A DNA stretch of 64,000 nt from Sorex araneus (taxonomy: Eukaryota; Chordata; Mammalia; Eulipotyphla; Soricidae). The stretch spans positions 219,315,854 through 219,379,853 of the forward strand of contig NC_073302.1 of NCBI RefSeq assembly GCF_027595985.1, written 5' to 3'. Below, piece after piece: positions 1 through 12,050 of the stretch. Each line of letters begins with the position of its first letter. The stretch's first letter is position 1. The translations under genes were made by a program, and so were the position numbers. The notes under the pieces were generated by a model. It was not told where the DNA came from. It made no database searches and worked only from the letters and a program-made list of their open reading frames with translations.

Positions 1-1602
1 AACCATGATTGGGAAGCTATTGGAGAATAAAATTCTGTTGAGAAGTATTGAAGCTGCTAGGTGTAGACACTATAATTATTCATTTGCAAATACTTTGGGG
101 ATGCCTAGGAGGTATTCTCTTCTATTGGAGTCTTAATAGGTAGTTCCACTTGATGGGGTGGGGGCAGGGGTACCTGCAACTCTAGACTCTAGCTTCCTTG
201 TAGAAACAAACAGATCACTTCCCAATTAATTTTACCTGAGGTTACTATGGCTGCCTGTATTCATGCTGGGAAAATCTAGAAAAAGAAAAGGAAAGTAAAA
301 TCTAAAATTTTAATGGCCCTAAATATCCCAATTTCCCTAGATGCATCTGACTTTAAGTCCTAGCCTTGTAGTTTAATTTCTACCTCAGTCTTTTGCCTGC
401 CTATTACATTGATCATATTATCCCATTTATTTCAGGAAACAAGTTTTCTGTGTTTAAATCTCAGGTCAGAAATAATTTGAATGTTAATAATGAGTACTTT
501 TAACTAAGTTAATTTGAGATTTCTGGAGTGTGTGTGTGTGTGTTTGTGTGTGCGTGTGTGTTTTCTAAGGTATTTTGACCAGAGTGTGTATAGGAAGTGT
601 TAAAAGACTTAAGAACTGAAAAATAATCCTAGGTTTTTTTAAACTATAAATTTGTCCATTTATTAGATATATGAGATCATGAATATTGTTTCCCTTAATA
701 ACAAGTACAGAGAACTTTTAGCACGAAAATTTTTACCCTGGAGATCATCGGCACCAATACTGTTTCTTTTTCTGTTAGAATGTAAACTTTATTTTTTATA
801 AATGATCATCAGACAAGTCTATTTAAGCAAACAATATCGCATGTTACCTTCTAGGTGACTGAAAGGTAATGAATAACTAAGATATTGACCAAAAAAGAAA
901 ACCCTAAAAATATCTTCCCATCACTTCAATCAAGGCAGACTAAATTAAAAAAAAAATCCAAAGAGCTTGGGTTTATTGATTTCCTTAGGCTACTTAATAA
1001 TAAATGGGGACCTCTATTCTTTTTACCCTGAAACAAATATTGAACTTTGCCCTTCAGGCATGCTACCATACTTCAAATGCTGATCTTATCATTGCTTGCA
1101 ATTCAAACAGAGTTGGACTTTAAAAGGAAGAAAGGAAGCCCTCTCCCAACCCCCCTCAAGCCACCTGTAAGCATCAGAGGTGAGACTGTAGGTCTGGTTC
1201 TGCTCAGAATATTTCCAGGGTCACAATGCCTGAGTAAGGGCCCCTTGGCTTCCAGTAGATGTTTTTCAAAGAAAACACATGACCAGAATTTTAAATAGAC
1301 AATATAAAGGACCATCATTTGGAAAATTTCTTCACTTGGTGTCTTCCTCATTTGTTTTCCTTATAAACAAGAAACTAAGAAGAGTGTTTGTTCCTTTGCC
1401 ATGCAAATGTAATTCTGTTTGTAGAATTATACATTTATAAACCAATAAATTTATAAAATAATAATGAAAGAAAATAAACAATATAATATATAAATAAATA
1501 ATATAATAATATGTTTTTTAAATAAATAAAATAATAATGGGAGAATGAAAATTAGGGAAGATTGCAGAAATTGTATAGTTTCTCATGTGTTTAAATATTG
1601 AC
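1..1602. other. Upstream intergenic DNA, no gene recognised
   Basis: AT-rich non-coding DNA upstream of FREM2. I see only short chance ORFs. It holds a TG microsatellite near 528-562 and a very AT-rich stretch of TAAATAA-type sequence at about 1421-1545. No repeat family is recognisable by eye in the rest. Confidence 0.6.
528..562. repeat. (TG)n microsatellite, interrupted
   Basis: Alternating TG with single interruptions (TTTG, TGCG). Simple repeat; may be polymorphic. Confidence 0.9.
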
Positions 1603-1786
1603 CAGTTTTGGGGTGGGGGGAACACCCAGCAATGCTCAGGGGTTACTCCTGGCTCTATGCTAGTAATTATTTATTCCTGGTGGATCTTGGGGTTCATGGG
1701 GGTACTGGAGATCAAAATCAGCTGGGTTACATGCAAGGCAAATGACCTATCTGCTGTACTACCACTCGGGCCTCTTGCTCACATCT
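1603..1786 (-). mobile_element. Old, diverged shrew tRNA-derived SINE (SOR-like)
   Basis: Read on the minus strand it has the SOR order: tRNA-like head, then the body that in plus-strand display reads CTCAGGGGTTACTCCTGGCTC. The head end here is ACCACTCGGGCCTC. Many substitutions and no clear TSD, so an old copy. Confidence 0.65.
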
Positions 1787-2130
1787 TGATATTCATTTCA
1801 TACTAAATTATGAAAAGTTTTTTACTCTAAGTGGGATCTCAAAGCTTCCAAATAATTGCATAGTAGATAGAATAAGCTCAAGTAGTATTAAATAAATTTT
1901 TGGATTTTTATTGTTTTGCTTATTTATATTGGTATCTTTGTGAAGAATGGAGGAGTGGGCTCTCACAGTTCACTCTCAGTGATGCTTAGCTGACCAGAAA
2001 GGACGTTTTGATGCTAGAGCCCAAGTAACTAGAGCCAGGACCATGCTAGAAGGTACAGGGTAGGGGAGTGTCTCCAGCACTACACCCATGGGTGCTCAAG
2101 AGACCTTGTGGTTCAAATTTATTCCTGCTG

Positions 2131-2286
2131 TCAGCGGGTAGGGCGTTTGCCTTGCACGAGGCCGATCCGGGTTCAATTCCCAGCATCCCATATGGTCCCC
2201 TGAGCACCGCCAGGGGTGATTCCTGAGTGCAGAGCCAGGAATAACCTCTGTGCATTTCCGGGTGTGACCCAAAAAGAAAAAGAAAA
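2131..2286 (+). mobile_element. SOR-type SINE, 5'-truncated, perfect TSD
   Basis: Begins inside the tRNA-like head at CAGCGGGTAGGGCG, has B-box-like GGTTCAATTCC, then the SOR body ending GTGTGACCCAAAAAG and an A-rich tail. It is bracketed by a perfect 16-nt duplication, AAATTTATTCCTGCTG, at 2115-2130 and 2287-2302. This shows insertion by target-primed reverse transcription with loss of the first head bases. Confidence 0.93.
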
Positions 2287-2356
2287 AAATTTATTCCTGC
2301 TGCCTGTTAAAACCATGTACACTTGATGCCCAGCCCCTGTACTAATTGCCTTAAAT

Positions 2357-2466
2357 CTGTCTCTGTCTCTATCTCTGTCTCTCTCTCTCCCTCCTTCCCT
2401 CCCTCCCTCCTCTTTTCCTTCTTTCTGTTTCTCCCTTATTTCTCTTTCCCTCTTCCCACACTCTCC
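2357..2466. repeat. Pyrimidine-rich tract (CTGTCT / CCCT)
   Basis: Almost uninterrupted C/T sequence about 0.5 kb 5' of the CpG island. Low-complexity; any ORF through it is an artefact. Confidence 0.85.
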
Positions 2467-2933
2467 TTCCAGCTCCCCAGGTTTTTTGAGAAGCTTCTCA
2501 ATCTTTCATCTCTGGAGTCTCAGGTGCAGACTCGGCCCAGTTTCTGTGCTTCCTGGAGCAAAATCGAATGTCTCCTAGCAATATGTAGGCTCAGAGATTG
2601 TGCTGTAGCCTGGGAACCGCATCTTGTAGCTTGAGTCTTTAATTCAGGCTGAAATCTAAAAGGATATAACAACTCCTTATACTTCTCATCAACCTCCATC
2701 TCCAATTAAAAAAAAAAAAGAAAAGAAAAGCAGAGAAAAAAATGATAGGATGACCTTAATTTCCATTCAATATCCCAATCTTTGGATTTGTAATGCTCGA
2801 GAGAGAAAAATACATCAAATGAAAGATTTGACCCGGGATAAGCAAGACTCCTCAAGAACTGGGTCCGAAAATGGTTGCATTTGAACTGGAAGGTGTCTTG
2901 TTACTGTTTGCTGTTTGTTTTTCGCGCCTGGAC

Positions 2934-2959
2934 GGGCTGGGGGGGTCGGGGCTGGGGGG
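2934..2959 (+). promoter_or_regulatory. G-quadruplex motif at the upstream edge of the CpG island
   Basis: Four G-runs of 3, 7, 4 and 6 G separated by 2-nt loops (CT, TC, CT). This meets the canonical intramolecular G4 pattern with very short loops, which are usually stabilising. Function not shown. Confidence 0.75.
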
Positions 2960-3839
2960 CTGCGCTGCTAGGAAACCCTCCCTAAAGGGGGTGTTCGCGC
3001 TGTAGAAGCCCGACAGACGCAAGGGGGCAGGAGGCGTTCAGACTCTCCCCTGCGCCGCGCTGCCCGGAACGGAGCGAACCTCTTTCCCCTCGCCCTCCGG
3101 ATATTTATCAGTTCTCTTGGCAGGCACAGAAATGTGATGCTGACAAGTGGGTTTAGTTTGTACTCGGTCTAATTACCGCGGAGCGAACAGGAACGTCTCT
3201 AATGACAGCTCTCCTGCAGAGGCGGGAGGGGGGAGGGCAGAGCCCGGGGCCACATTCCCTGGAGTTGAGTCTCGGGTGCGAGTCGCGCCGTGCGCGCAGA
3301 CTGCATTTCTCACGCATTCCAAGGGTCCTTCCTCTCCCTCAGCTCGGGTCTTCGGTTGCAAAGGCGGGACGCGCTTTCAGGACTCGCCGGCGCAAGGGCT
3401 GAGGAAGGTCTGCGGGGCGGGGGGCTCGCAGCCTGCTCGGGACGTCACGTTTCCCTTCTAGTTGCTGTTCTTTTAGAATCACGGCCACCACCGCCAGCAC
3501 CACCGCACCCCGAGCCTCTCCCCAGCCTGCTCTGGATTTTACTCGAACTGCAAACCCAGGAGACTTTGCATCCAACTTTCCCCGCGGCTCTGCAGTTTTG
3601 TGAGTTTCTAAGGAACCCTCGCCCTCTCTTCAAGAAGCTCACGTGGGCCATTGGAGCCCGCGGGCAGCTGCAAAGGGGACTTCAGGCCAACCGCGGGGGC
3701 CCCCTGCCCGGGTGCCAACCGTGGCAGCCAGAGCTGCGAGAGTGCACTGGTGGGCAGCCCCGGGCCACCGGCGCCCGGGCCCGGAGACCACCTGTGGCTC
3801 CTTCTCTTGCTCCCCTCCCCACCGTTTCCCCGCCGCGCC

Positions 3840-4222
3840 CCCTAAGAGCTGATTGGCAGAGGTGACCACCCAACCTCCGGCTCGGAGCCTCCTCCCGGGG
3901 CCTACGATTGGCCTCCCGGGAGGCTAGGGGAAGGGGGTGCGAGGGGAGGGATTTCCCTCGGAGCTCAGAGTCCCGGGACGCGGGCTGGCGGAGTGGAGCG
4001 GCTCAGTCCCCCGCAGGAGCGCGCGGCGCGCGGCGGCCCCAGCACCCAGGAGAGCGTCGCCTTCCCCGCTCCGTCCCCAGCCCGGCCGCGCCGCCTGCCC
4101 ACCGTCTGGCAGTCCCCCCGTGAGGGCTCGCTGGCACTTCCCCAGCTCTCGGGCTCCCCGCGGGCAGCGGGGCTCCCCCGCGCGCGCTCGGACTGACCTG
4201 CCGCCGCGCCGACACCTGGACC
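3840..4222 (+). promoter_or_regulatory. FREM2: FREM2 proximal promoter and 5' UTR
   Basis: GC-rich segment directly upstream of the start codon. ATTGG (inverted CCAAT) occurs at 3852 and 3907, a spacing typical of NF-Y-bound TATA-less promoters. There is no ATG from 3841 to 4222, so no upstream ORF with a standard start. A TGA at 4121-4123 is in frame with the FREM2 ATG, so the protein cannot begin further upstream in this frame. The exact transcription start is not visible. Confidence 0.65.
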
Positions 4223-7200
4223 ATGCGCTCGGCCTGGACGCCCGCGATCGCGCCCCGCGCGCGGCCGGCCGCCACCCCCTCCTCCGGGTCCCCGCGGGCG
4301 CCGCCGCCCCGGCTGCCGCTGGCGCTGCCGCTTCTCCTGTCACTGGTAAGCCACCTCCGGGCGCAGCCCGCTGTCCCCGGACGGGCGCTGCTGTCCCCGG
4401 ATCTCGCTGGGGCTCCGGGGGTCCCCGCTGAGGACGTCATCGTGCAGGCCAACCGCGGGCTCCGGGTGCCCTTCGGCCGGGAGGTTTGGCTGGACCCGCT
4501 GCACGATCTGGTGCTGCAGGTGCAGCCGGGGGACCGCTGCGCGGTGACCGTGCTGGACAACGACGCCCTCGCCCAACGGCCCGGCCGCCTGAGTCCCCAG
4601 CGCTTCGCGTGCGACTTCGGCCCCGGAGAGGTGCGGTACTCGCACCTGGGCGCGCGCAGCCCGTCGCGGGATCGTGTCCGGCTGCAGCTGCGCTACGACG
4701 CGCCAGGGGGGGCCGCCGTGCTCCCCTTAGTGCTGGAGGTGGAGGTGGTGTTCACCCAGCTGGAGATCGTGACGCGGAACTTGCCCCTGGTCGTGGAGGA
4801 GCTGCTGGGCACCAGCAACGCCCTGGACGCGCGGAGCCTGGAGTTTGCCTACCAGCCCGAGACGGAGGAGTGTCGCGTGGGCATCCTGTCGGGCCTGGGC
4901 GCGCTCCCTCGCTATGGGGAGCTCCTGCACTATCCGCAGGCGCCCCCGGAGCAGGCCCTGGAGGGGCGCGGCCAGGAGCCTCTGCTGATGGACTGCCGGG
5001 CGTTCCTGGAGCTCGGTGTTCGCTACCGCCACACGGCGCCCAGCCGCTCGCCCAACCGGGACTGGGTGCCCATGGTGGTGGAGCTGAGGGCACGGGGCGC
5101 CCCGGTGGGCAGCCCCCCTTTGAAACGCGAGCACTTCCAGGTGCTGGTCAGGATCCGAGGCGGGGCCGAGAACACCGCGCCGAAGCCCAGCTTCGTGGCC
5201 ATGATGATGATGGAGGTGGACCAGTTCGTGCTGACCGCGCTGACCCCAGACATGCTGGCGGCTGAGGACACCGAGTCGCCCCCCGACCTGCTCGTCTTCA
5301 ACCTCACCTCGCCCTTCCTGCCGGGCCAGGGCTACCTGGTGAGCACGGACGACCGCAGCCTGCCCCTGTCCTCCTTCACCCAGCGGGACCTGCGCCTTCT
5401 CAAGATCGCCTACCAGCCCCCCACGGAGGACGCCGACCGCGAGCGCATCTTCGAGCTGGAGCTGGAGGTGGTGGACCCCGAGGGCGCCGCCTCCGATCCC
5501 TTCGCCTTCATGGTAGTGGTGAAGCCCATGAACACGCTGGCGCCGGTGGTGACCCGCAACACGGGCCTCATCCTCTACGAGGGCCAGGCGCGGCCCCTCA
5601 CAGGCCCTGCCGGCAGTGGACCTCAGAACTTGGTGGTGAGTGATGAGGATGACTTGGACGCTGTGCGGCTGGAGGTGGTGGCGGGGCTCCGACATGGTCA
5701 CCTGGTCCTGCTGGGAGCCTCCCCAGGCACCACTGCCGCCCCCAAGACCTTTTCGGTGGCCCAGCTAGCGGCCGGCCAGGTGGTCTACCAACACGACAGC
5801 CGTGACGGCGCTCTCAGTGACAACCTGGTACTGCGCATGGTGGACGGGGGAGGCAGGCACCAGGTGCAGTTCCTGTTCCCCATCACCCTGGTGCCTGTGG
5901 ACGACCAGCCCCCGGTCCTCAACGCCAACACGGGGCTAACCCTAGCCGAGGGGGAAACGGCGCCCATCCTGCCTCTCACGCTCAGCGCCACTGACATGGA
6001 CTCAGACGACTCGGAACTGCTCTTCGTGCTGGAGTCGCCCTCTTCGGGCATCGGGCACCTGCTTCTCCGCCAGCCTCACCCGCCCCCCAGGCAGGAGGAG
6101 GAGCTTCTCCAGGGACCCTGGAGGAAAAAGGGAGCGTTCTATGAGCAAACAGTGACCGAGTGGCGGCAGCGGGACATCACGGAAGGCCGGCTGTTCTACA
6201 GGCACACTGGACCCCACAGCCCCCGGCCAGTGATGGACCAGTTCACGTTTCGAGTCCAGGATAACCATGACCCCCCAAATCGGTCCGGGCCTCAGAGGTT
6301 TGTGATCCGCATTCATCCCGTGGATCGCCTGGCCCCGGAGCTGGGCAGTGGCTGTCCGCTCCGGATGGTGGTCCAGGAGGCCCAACTCACACCACTGAGG
6401 AAGAAGTGGCTGCGCTACACTGACGCCGACACAGATGACCGGGAGCTGCGCTACACAGTGACTCAGCCCCCCATGGACACAGATGAAAACCACTCGCCTG
6501 CCCCACTGGGCACCTTGGTCCTGACTGACAACCCCTCTGTGCTGGTGGCCCATTTTACCCAAGCTCAGATCAACCATCACAAAATTGCCTACCAGCCCCC
6601 AGACCAGGAACTGGGAGTAGCTGCCCGGGAGGCCCAGTTCCAGTTCCAGGTGGAGGACCGAGCAGGGAATGTGGCTGCAGGTACCTTCACCCTCTACTTG
6701 CAGCCTGTGGACAACCAGCCACCTGAGATCCTTAACACGGGCTTCAGTCTGCAAGAGAAAGGCCACCACATCCTGAGTGAGAATGAGCTGCGTGTGAGTG
6801 ACGTGGACACAGATCTTGCCCACATCTCTTTCACTCTCACACAGGCACCCCGACATGGTCACCTCAGAGTGTCGGGACAAATGTTGCATGTTGGGGGGAG
6901 CTTCCATTTTGACGACATAAAGCAGGGTCGCGTTTCCTACACCCATAATGGGGACAAATCCCTGACTGATAGTTGCCTCTTGGAGGTCAGCGACAGACAC
7001 CATGTGGTGCCCATCACGCTCAGAGTGAATGTCCGGCCAGTGGATGAGGAAGGACCCATGCTGAGTCTCCCTGCAGGCACCCTGGGGTCCTACCTAGATG
7101 TCTTAGAAAATGGGGCTGCTGAAATCACAGCCAATATTATTAAGGGGACTGATGAAGACACCGATGATTTGATGTTAACTTTCCTCTTGGAGGATCCACC

Positions 7201-9407
7201 CTTATATGGAGAAATTTTGGTCAATGGTGTTCCAGCAGAGCAGTTTACCCAAAAGGACGTGTTGGAAGGCTCTGTGGTCTATGCGCACACTGGTGGGGAG
7301 ATTGGGCTCTTGCCTAAAGAGGACTCTTTCAACCTGAGTCTGTCAGACATGTCTCAAGAATGGAGGTGGGGGGGAAATACTATCCAGGGAGTGACTGTGT
7401 GGGTGACCATCCTCCCTGTTGACAACCAGGCTCCAGAAATCTCTGTAGGAGAAAGGTTTGTTGTAACAGAGGGTGACAAAAGTGTTATAACCTCATTGCA
7501 TATAAACGCTGCAGATATCGACTCCCTAAATGATGACATCCTGTGCACTATAGTTATTCAGCCTACCTCCGGTTATGTTGAGAACATTTCTCCAGCACCA
7601 GGCTCTGAAAAATCAAGAGCAGGAATTGCCATAAGTGCCTTCACGCTGAAAGATCTCAGGCAGGGTCATATTAACTATGTTCAGAGTGTCCACAAAGGAG
7701 TGGAACCTGTAGAAGACCGGTTTATATTTCGTTGTTCTGATGGCATTAACTTTTCAGAACGGCAATTTTTCCCCATTATAATTGCTCCCATTAATGATGA
7801 ACAGCCAGAAATATTTATGAGGGAATTTATGGTAATGGAAGGCATGAGTCTAGTGATTGATACACCCATCCTTAATGCTGCTGATGCCGACGTGCCCCCA
7901 GATGATTTGACATTCACAATTACCCAGTTTCCTACTCATGGTCACATCATGAGCCAGCTGATAAATGGTACAGTATTGGTCGAAAGCTTCACCTTAGACC
8001 AAATTATAGAGAGTTCCAGCATTATTTATGAGCATGATGACTCTGAGACACAGGAAGACAGTTTTGTGATTAAACTGACAGATGGTAAATTCTCTGTGGA
8101 AAAGACTGTTCTCATTATGGTCATTCCAGTTGATGATGAGACACCCAGAATGACCATCAATAATGGATTGGAGATAGAAATTGGGGAAACCAAAACTATC
8201 AACAACAAAATATTAATGGCAACTGATTTAGATTCTGAAGACAAATCCTTGGTTTATGTTATTCGTTATGGGCCAGGACATGGTTTATTACAGAGACAAA
8301 AATTTACAGGTGCCTTTGAAAATATTACTCTAGGCATGAACTTTACCCAAGATGAAGTAGATAGAAACTTAATTCAGTATGTCCACTTGGGACAAGAGGG
8401 CCTTCGGGATCTAATTAAATTTGATGTGACTGATGGAGTAAATGCCCTCATCGATCGATACTTTTATGTATCGGTTGGGAGCATTGATATTGTCTTCCCT
8501 AGTGTGATAAGTAAGGGAGTATCCTTGAAGGAAGGTGGAAAAGTCACTCTCACAACAGACCTACTAAGTACTAGTGATCTGAACAGTCCTGATGAAAACT
8601 TAGTTTTTACCATTACCAGGGCTCCCATGAGAGGTCACTTAGAGTCTACAGACCAGCCACAAGTACCCATCACATCTTTTACTCAACTCCAACTAGCAGG
8701 CAACAAGATATATTATATCCACACAGCTGATGATGAGGTGAAAATGGACAGTTTTGAGTTTCAAGTCACTGATGGACATAACCCCGTCTTCCGGACCTTC
8801 CGTATCTCCATTAGTGATGTGGACAACAAGAAGCCAGTGGTCACCATCCATAACCTGGTTGTCAGCGAAGGAGAAAACAAACTGATCACTCCTTTTGAAC
8901 TCACCGTTGAAGACAGAGATACTCCTGACCACCTCCTGAAATTCACTATTACCCAAGTTCCTGTTCATGGTCAACTGCTTTTCAACCACAGCAGACCTGT
9001 CATGGTTTTTACCAAACAAGACTTGAATGAAAACTTAATCAGTTACAGACATGATGGCACTGAATCAAGTGAAGACAGCTTCTCCTTCACAGTGACTGAC
9101 GGCTCCCACACAGAGTTCTATGTTTTTCCTGATACAATATTTGAAACAAGGAGACCCCAAGTGATGAAGATCCAGATCTTAGCTGTTGACAATAATGTCC
9201 CCCAAATTGTCATCAACAAAGGAGCCTCTACACTTCGTCATCTGGCTATTGGCCACTTGGGATTCATGATCACAAACAAAATATTGAAAGTGGAGGACAG
9301 AGACAGCTTCCATTTCTCCCTTCGATTTATTGTGACAGAGGCACCGCGACATGGATATCTCCTCAATCTGGGCAAAGGAAACAACAGTGTCACTCAGTTT
9401 ACACAAG
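4223..9407 (+). CDS. FREM2: FREM2 exon 1 coding part: signal peptide and CSPG repeats 1 to 12 (partial)
   Basis: Encodes the N-terminal ~1,728 residues of FREM2, an extracellular, membrane-anchored member of the FRAS1/FREM basement-membrane complex. In mammals FREM2 works with FRAS1 and FREM1 in epithelial-mesenchymal adhesion, and its loss causes Fraser syndrome/cryptophthalmos. The ATG has A at -3 and is the first after an in-frame stop at 4121. A basic, proline-rich n-region precedes a hydrophobic core ([17 protein letters not shown], residues ~33-49), a signal peptide. Twelve CSPG repeats start near residues 319, 440, 563, 704, 833, 944, 1070, 1194, 1307, 1425, 1537 and 1659, each with an acidic D-x-D-type turn (e.g. 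[16 protein letters not shown]) and a late TxFT(Q/L) motif. The reading frame is intact for 5.2 kb. The exon ends ACACAAG|GTATGG in phase 1; the open frame running on to 9463 is intron read-through. The recognition rests on near-identity with the mammalian FREM2 N-terminus as I know it. Confidence 0.97.
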
Positions 9408-11860
9408 GTATGGTTTGCTTTTCTCTTCTTACATCTAATGGTATTCTAGCTCCTGTCTCCTGAGAACATGACAGATCTTGATGAGCAGAGAAGGCAAATA
9501 AAGTTAGGAGAATTGAGGGTGTGCCTATCCTGGAGGTCTTCCCCTCTTGCCATATGCCTTGCTGCAGGAACCTTCATTATGGGGCGTATTGATGCACTTC
9601 TATAGCAATAAGATGTGCTGAGAAAGCCAAAGTCAGACTTGGGTGCCCTAATTGAACTTGGATTTCCTGCTTTCTGCTTCATTTGCCATGTCTGTTTTGT
9701 GAGCGCTACTATTTTATGTGCTTAATGTAGTTCTTGAATCACTTTAGCACCTTAGAGAAACATGTAATTTTTAAGTTTGATGTATTATTGTTTTTTTAAC
9801 CTACCATTCAAATAGCATCTTCAAACCTGTATCACTTTGATTATTTTTTGAAATTGCTCTTCTAATACTGTTTTTCTTATTATGAGCTTTGCAACTAAAG
9901 TTATAAGATCTACTTATATTTAATTTGTGGATCTTATATTTCTCTGATATCATTTTATGATTTAGGCAAACTCCTTTTCAAAACTGACAGAATTAAATCC
10001 CTATCTAAAATTATAACAAAGATATGCATAAAGCCTGTTGCACACCAAAATAAGATACATAAAAAATAGTATGCTTCATGATGTGTAAAAAGGCTTGATG
10101 TCCATCACCAAAATAAGCATTCACTTCATTATGAAAAAATTTGAAGTTATGCCAATAAGATAAACAGTAGGAGGAAACCATTTTCTCATCTCAAGACAAT
10201 ATCAAAAGTAATAAATAACAGCAAGTATCTCAAGCATTTGCTTTTTCCTTTGTGCATGAGACAAGCAAAGTGAGCTGTGCTGAGTTACTCAGTGAGTGAA
10301 GGGAAGAGCCTATTCAGTTTGCTGGCTTGGGAGTGGGAACTCTGTTTTCTAGAACATGCAACTTTGATTACAAAGGGCTTGGGGTTGCTTTCCTGAAAAT
10401 CTCACCTCGTCGCAATGGAAACTAAATCTGTCCTATGTGGCTTTGTGGGGAGAGATGGAGTTTGATTCTAGGGCGTCCCACTGGGGGTGTGCCTTTCCTG
10501 CCCAATGCTGTGTTCTTCGATAACTAATGCTGTAATCAACGTGGATGTTGCAATGCATGGTGTGAAAGTGAACTGCTTCTCTGTTTTAGATCCTGGCAAA
10601 AAGCCTCAGACTCCAACTTCCCGTTTCTTGGCTGAAAGCCTGGATGTATCCTAGGGCCTGTAGGGACAGGATAACCTCGGAGTGCCAACTGTCATGCCAA
10701 GTAGCAGGAAACTTTCGTGTGGAGGCTTTCTGAGGATAGAGATACCATGCAGTTGTAGATTGGTTTATTTTCATGGAAAGTGAAGAGGATAAAAGGAGTT
10801 TATTAGGGAGTAGAAAATGTTACTTCAAATAAGTATACTGACCTGAAAAAAAGTCTTTACTTTTTATAAAAAAAAAAATGGGGGATGAAGATAGGTAGGC
10901 AGCTTAATTAATTTAAACTTTATGAACCAAGTGTAACAGCTTAAAATATTTAAATAATATTTCTTATGTGCTGGAAAGTTTAGCTAATTGTATTGCACCT
11001 GATGCTGTACTCTCTCACTGCATTAACTCATTGTAATTACTTTTTATAGTCTTTTATAAATATAGAATAGCTCCAAGCTTAGTTTTTGCAGTGAAAAAGT
11101 AATTTTAAGTTTGTCCTTTTTAGGGAGCTTGTACATTCCAGTAAGAGACCAAGTATTGACTGGCGGAAATGTTGGCATTTTATCACATGTCACTCATTTA
11201 AACAAGTTGAGGCTGGAATTCGGCTCATAGCAGTTATTTCTAGTGATTAGATAAGTGAGTACAAATGGAGAAATCTTCATCGTTAGTTCTTGTGGCTGCT
11301 CATTCAGAAGGAAAATACAGCAGTGTACAGATTAAGGATTTCTCTGCTTTTTTTTTTTTTTCTTTGGCTAAGCAGTGAGTGAAACTAGATTTGGGGGTTG
11401 GTTGGTTTTGATTACTGTTTTTGTATGTGAAGCCAGGTAATTTTTATTGAAACTTATTTAGAAAGACTTGAGAAGGGAGAGAAGTATGTGTTTAAGAGAG
11501 AACACAGGCTTCCTAGAATGGAAATAGGGAAGCAAAGGATTTTAGGGACAAGCAAGTGATCTATGTGTTCAAGGGAGAACATGGGCTTGAAGAGTAAGCC
11601 TTGGTGGATTTTTTAAAGGAAGTCAAATTAGCACATATGGCCTGTGAAGTTTATTCACAGATTGATTTAGTTGTTCCTAGGAGATGCACAATAATTAGTC
11701 TCTATACTTTGATATTAGGGTAAGTTAATATGATAGAATTGGATATGTGAGGAAAATTTGTATTTATTTTGAACTTTATCTCTCTACCAAGGTGCACCAC
11801 ATTTCCTTGTCCTACCCTACATTACTTAAATCATTTGTCTCAAGGCTCTGGATTTTTCTT

Positions 11861-12050
11861 TTTCTTTTTTTTTTTTTTTTGGTTTTTGGTTTTTGGGTCA
11901 CACCTGGCGATGCACAGGGGTTACTCCTGGCTCTGCACTCAGGAATTACTCCTGGCGGTGCTCAGGGGACCATATGGGATGCTGGGATTTGAACCCGGGC
12001 CGGCCGCATGCAAGGCAAACGCCCTACCCGCTGTGCTATCGCTCCAGCCC
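11861..12050 (-). mobile_element. SOR SINE, full length, perfect TSD
   Basis: On the plus strand: T-rich tail, GGGTCACACCTGGCGATGC, the SOR body and the inverted tRNA head ending ATCGCTCCAGCCC. Flanked by a perfect 13-nt duplication CTGGATTTTTCTT (11848-11860 and 12051-12063). Low divergence suggests a recent insertion. Confidence 0.95.

Larger units (their letters stand above)
2920..5900. promoter_or_regulatory. FREM2: CpG island over the FREM2 promoter and first exon
   Basis: Base composition changes sharply near 2920 from AT-rich to GC-rich with frequent CpG, and stays so through the first third of the FREM2 coding exon. Visible motifs upstream of the start codon are a G-quadruplex motif (2934-2959), a GC box GGGGCGG (3414-3420), a CRE-like GACGTCAC (3441-3448), an E-box CACGTG (3640-3645) and two inverted CCAAT boxes (3852-3856, 3907-3911). 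No convincing TATA box lies close to the start, which fits a dispersed CpG-island promoter. Motif occurrences are seen; their use is inference. Confidence 0.85.

Noticed and set aside
2357-2634. 103-codon ORF with a serine/leucine/proline-rich start
   Set aside because: Arises from a CT-rich low-complexity tract.
3147-4431. Several ORFs upstream and across the start codon in the CpG island
   Set aside because: Overlapping open frames on both strands in GC-rich DNA; none resembles a protein.
4486-5265. Plus-strand 259-codon ORF in another frame of exon 1
   Set aside because: Gly/Ala/Arg/Pro-rich out-of-frame reading of the GC-rich FREM2 exon; no independent evidence of translation.
4003-7003. 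Long minus-strand ORFs opposite FREM2 exon 1 (for example 4727-5701, 324 codons; 6002-7003, 333 codons)
   Set aside because: They lie opposite a strongly supported coding exon with high GC and few stop-like triplets; their translations show low-complexity H/Q/R-rich sequence with no domain. Shadow frames.
9408-9463. Extension of the exon 1 reading frame to a stop at 9461
   Set aside because: A good donor (AAG|GTATGG) and a perfectly in-phase exon 2 at 15261 show this is intron read-through. An intron-retention isoform cannot be excluded but has no support here.
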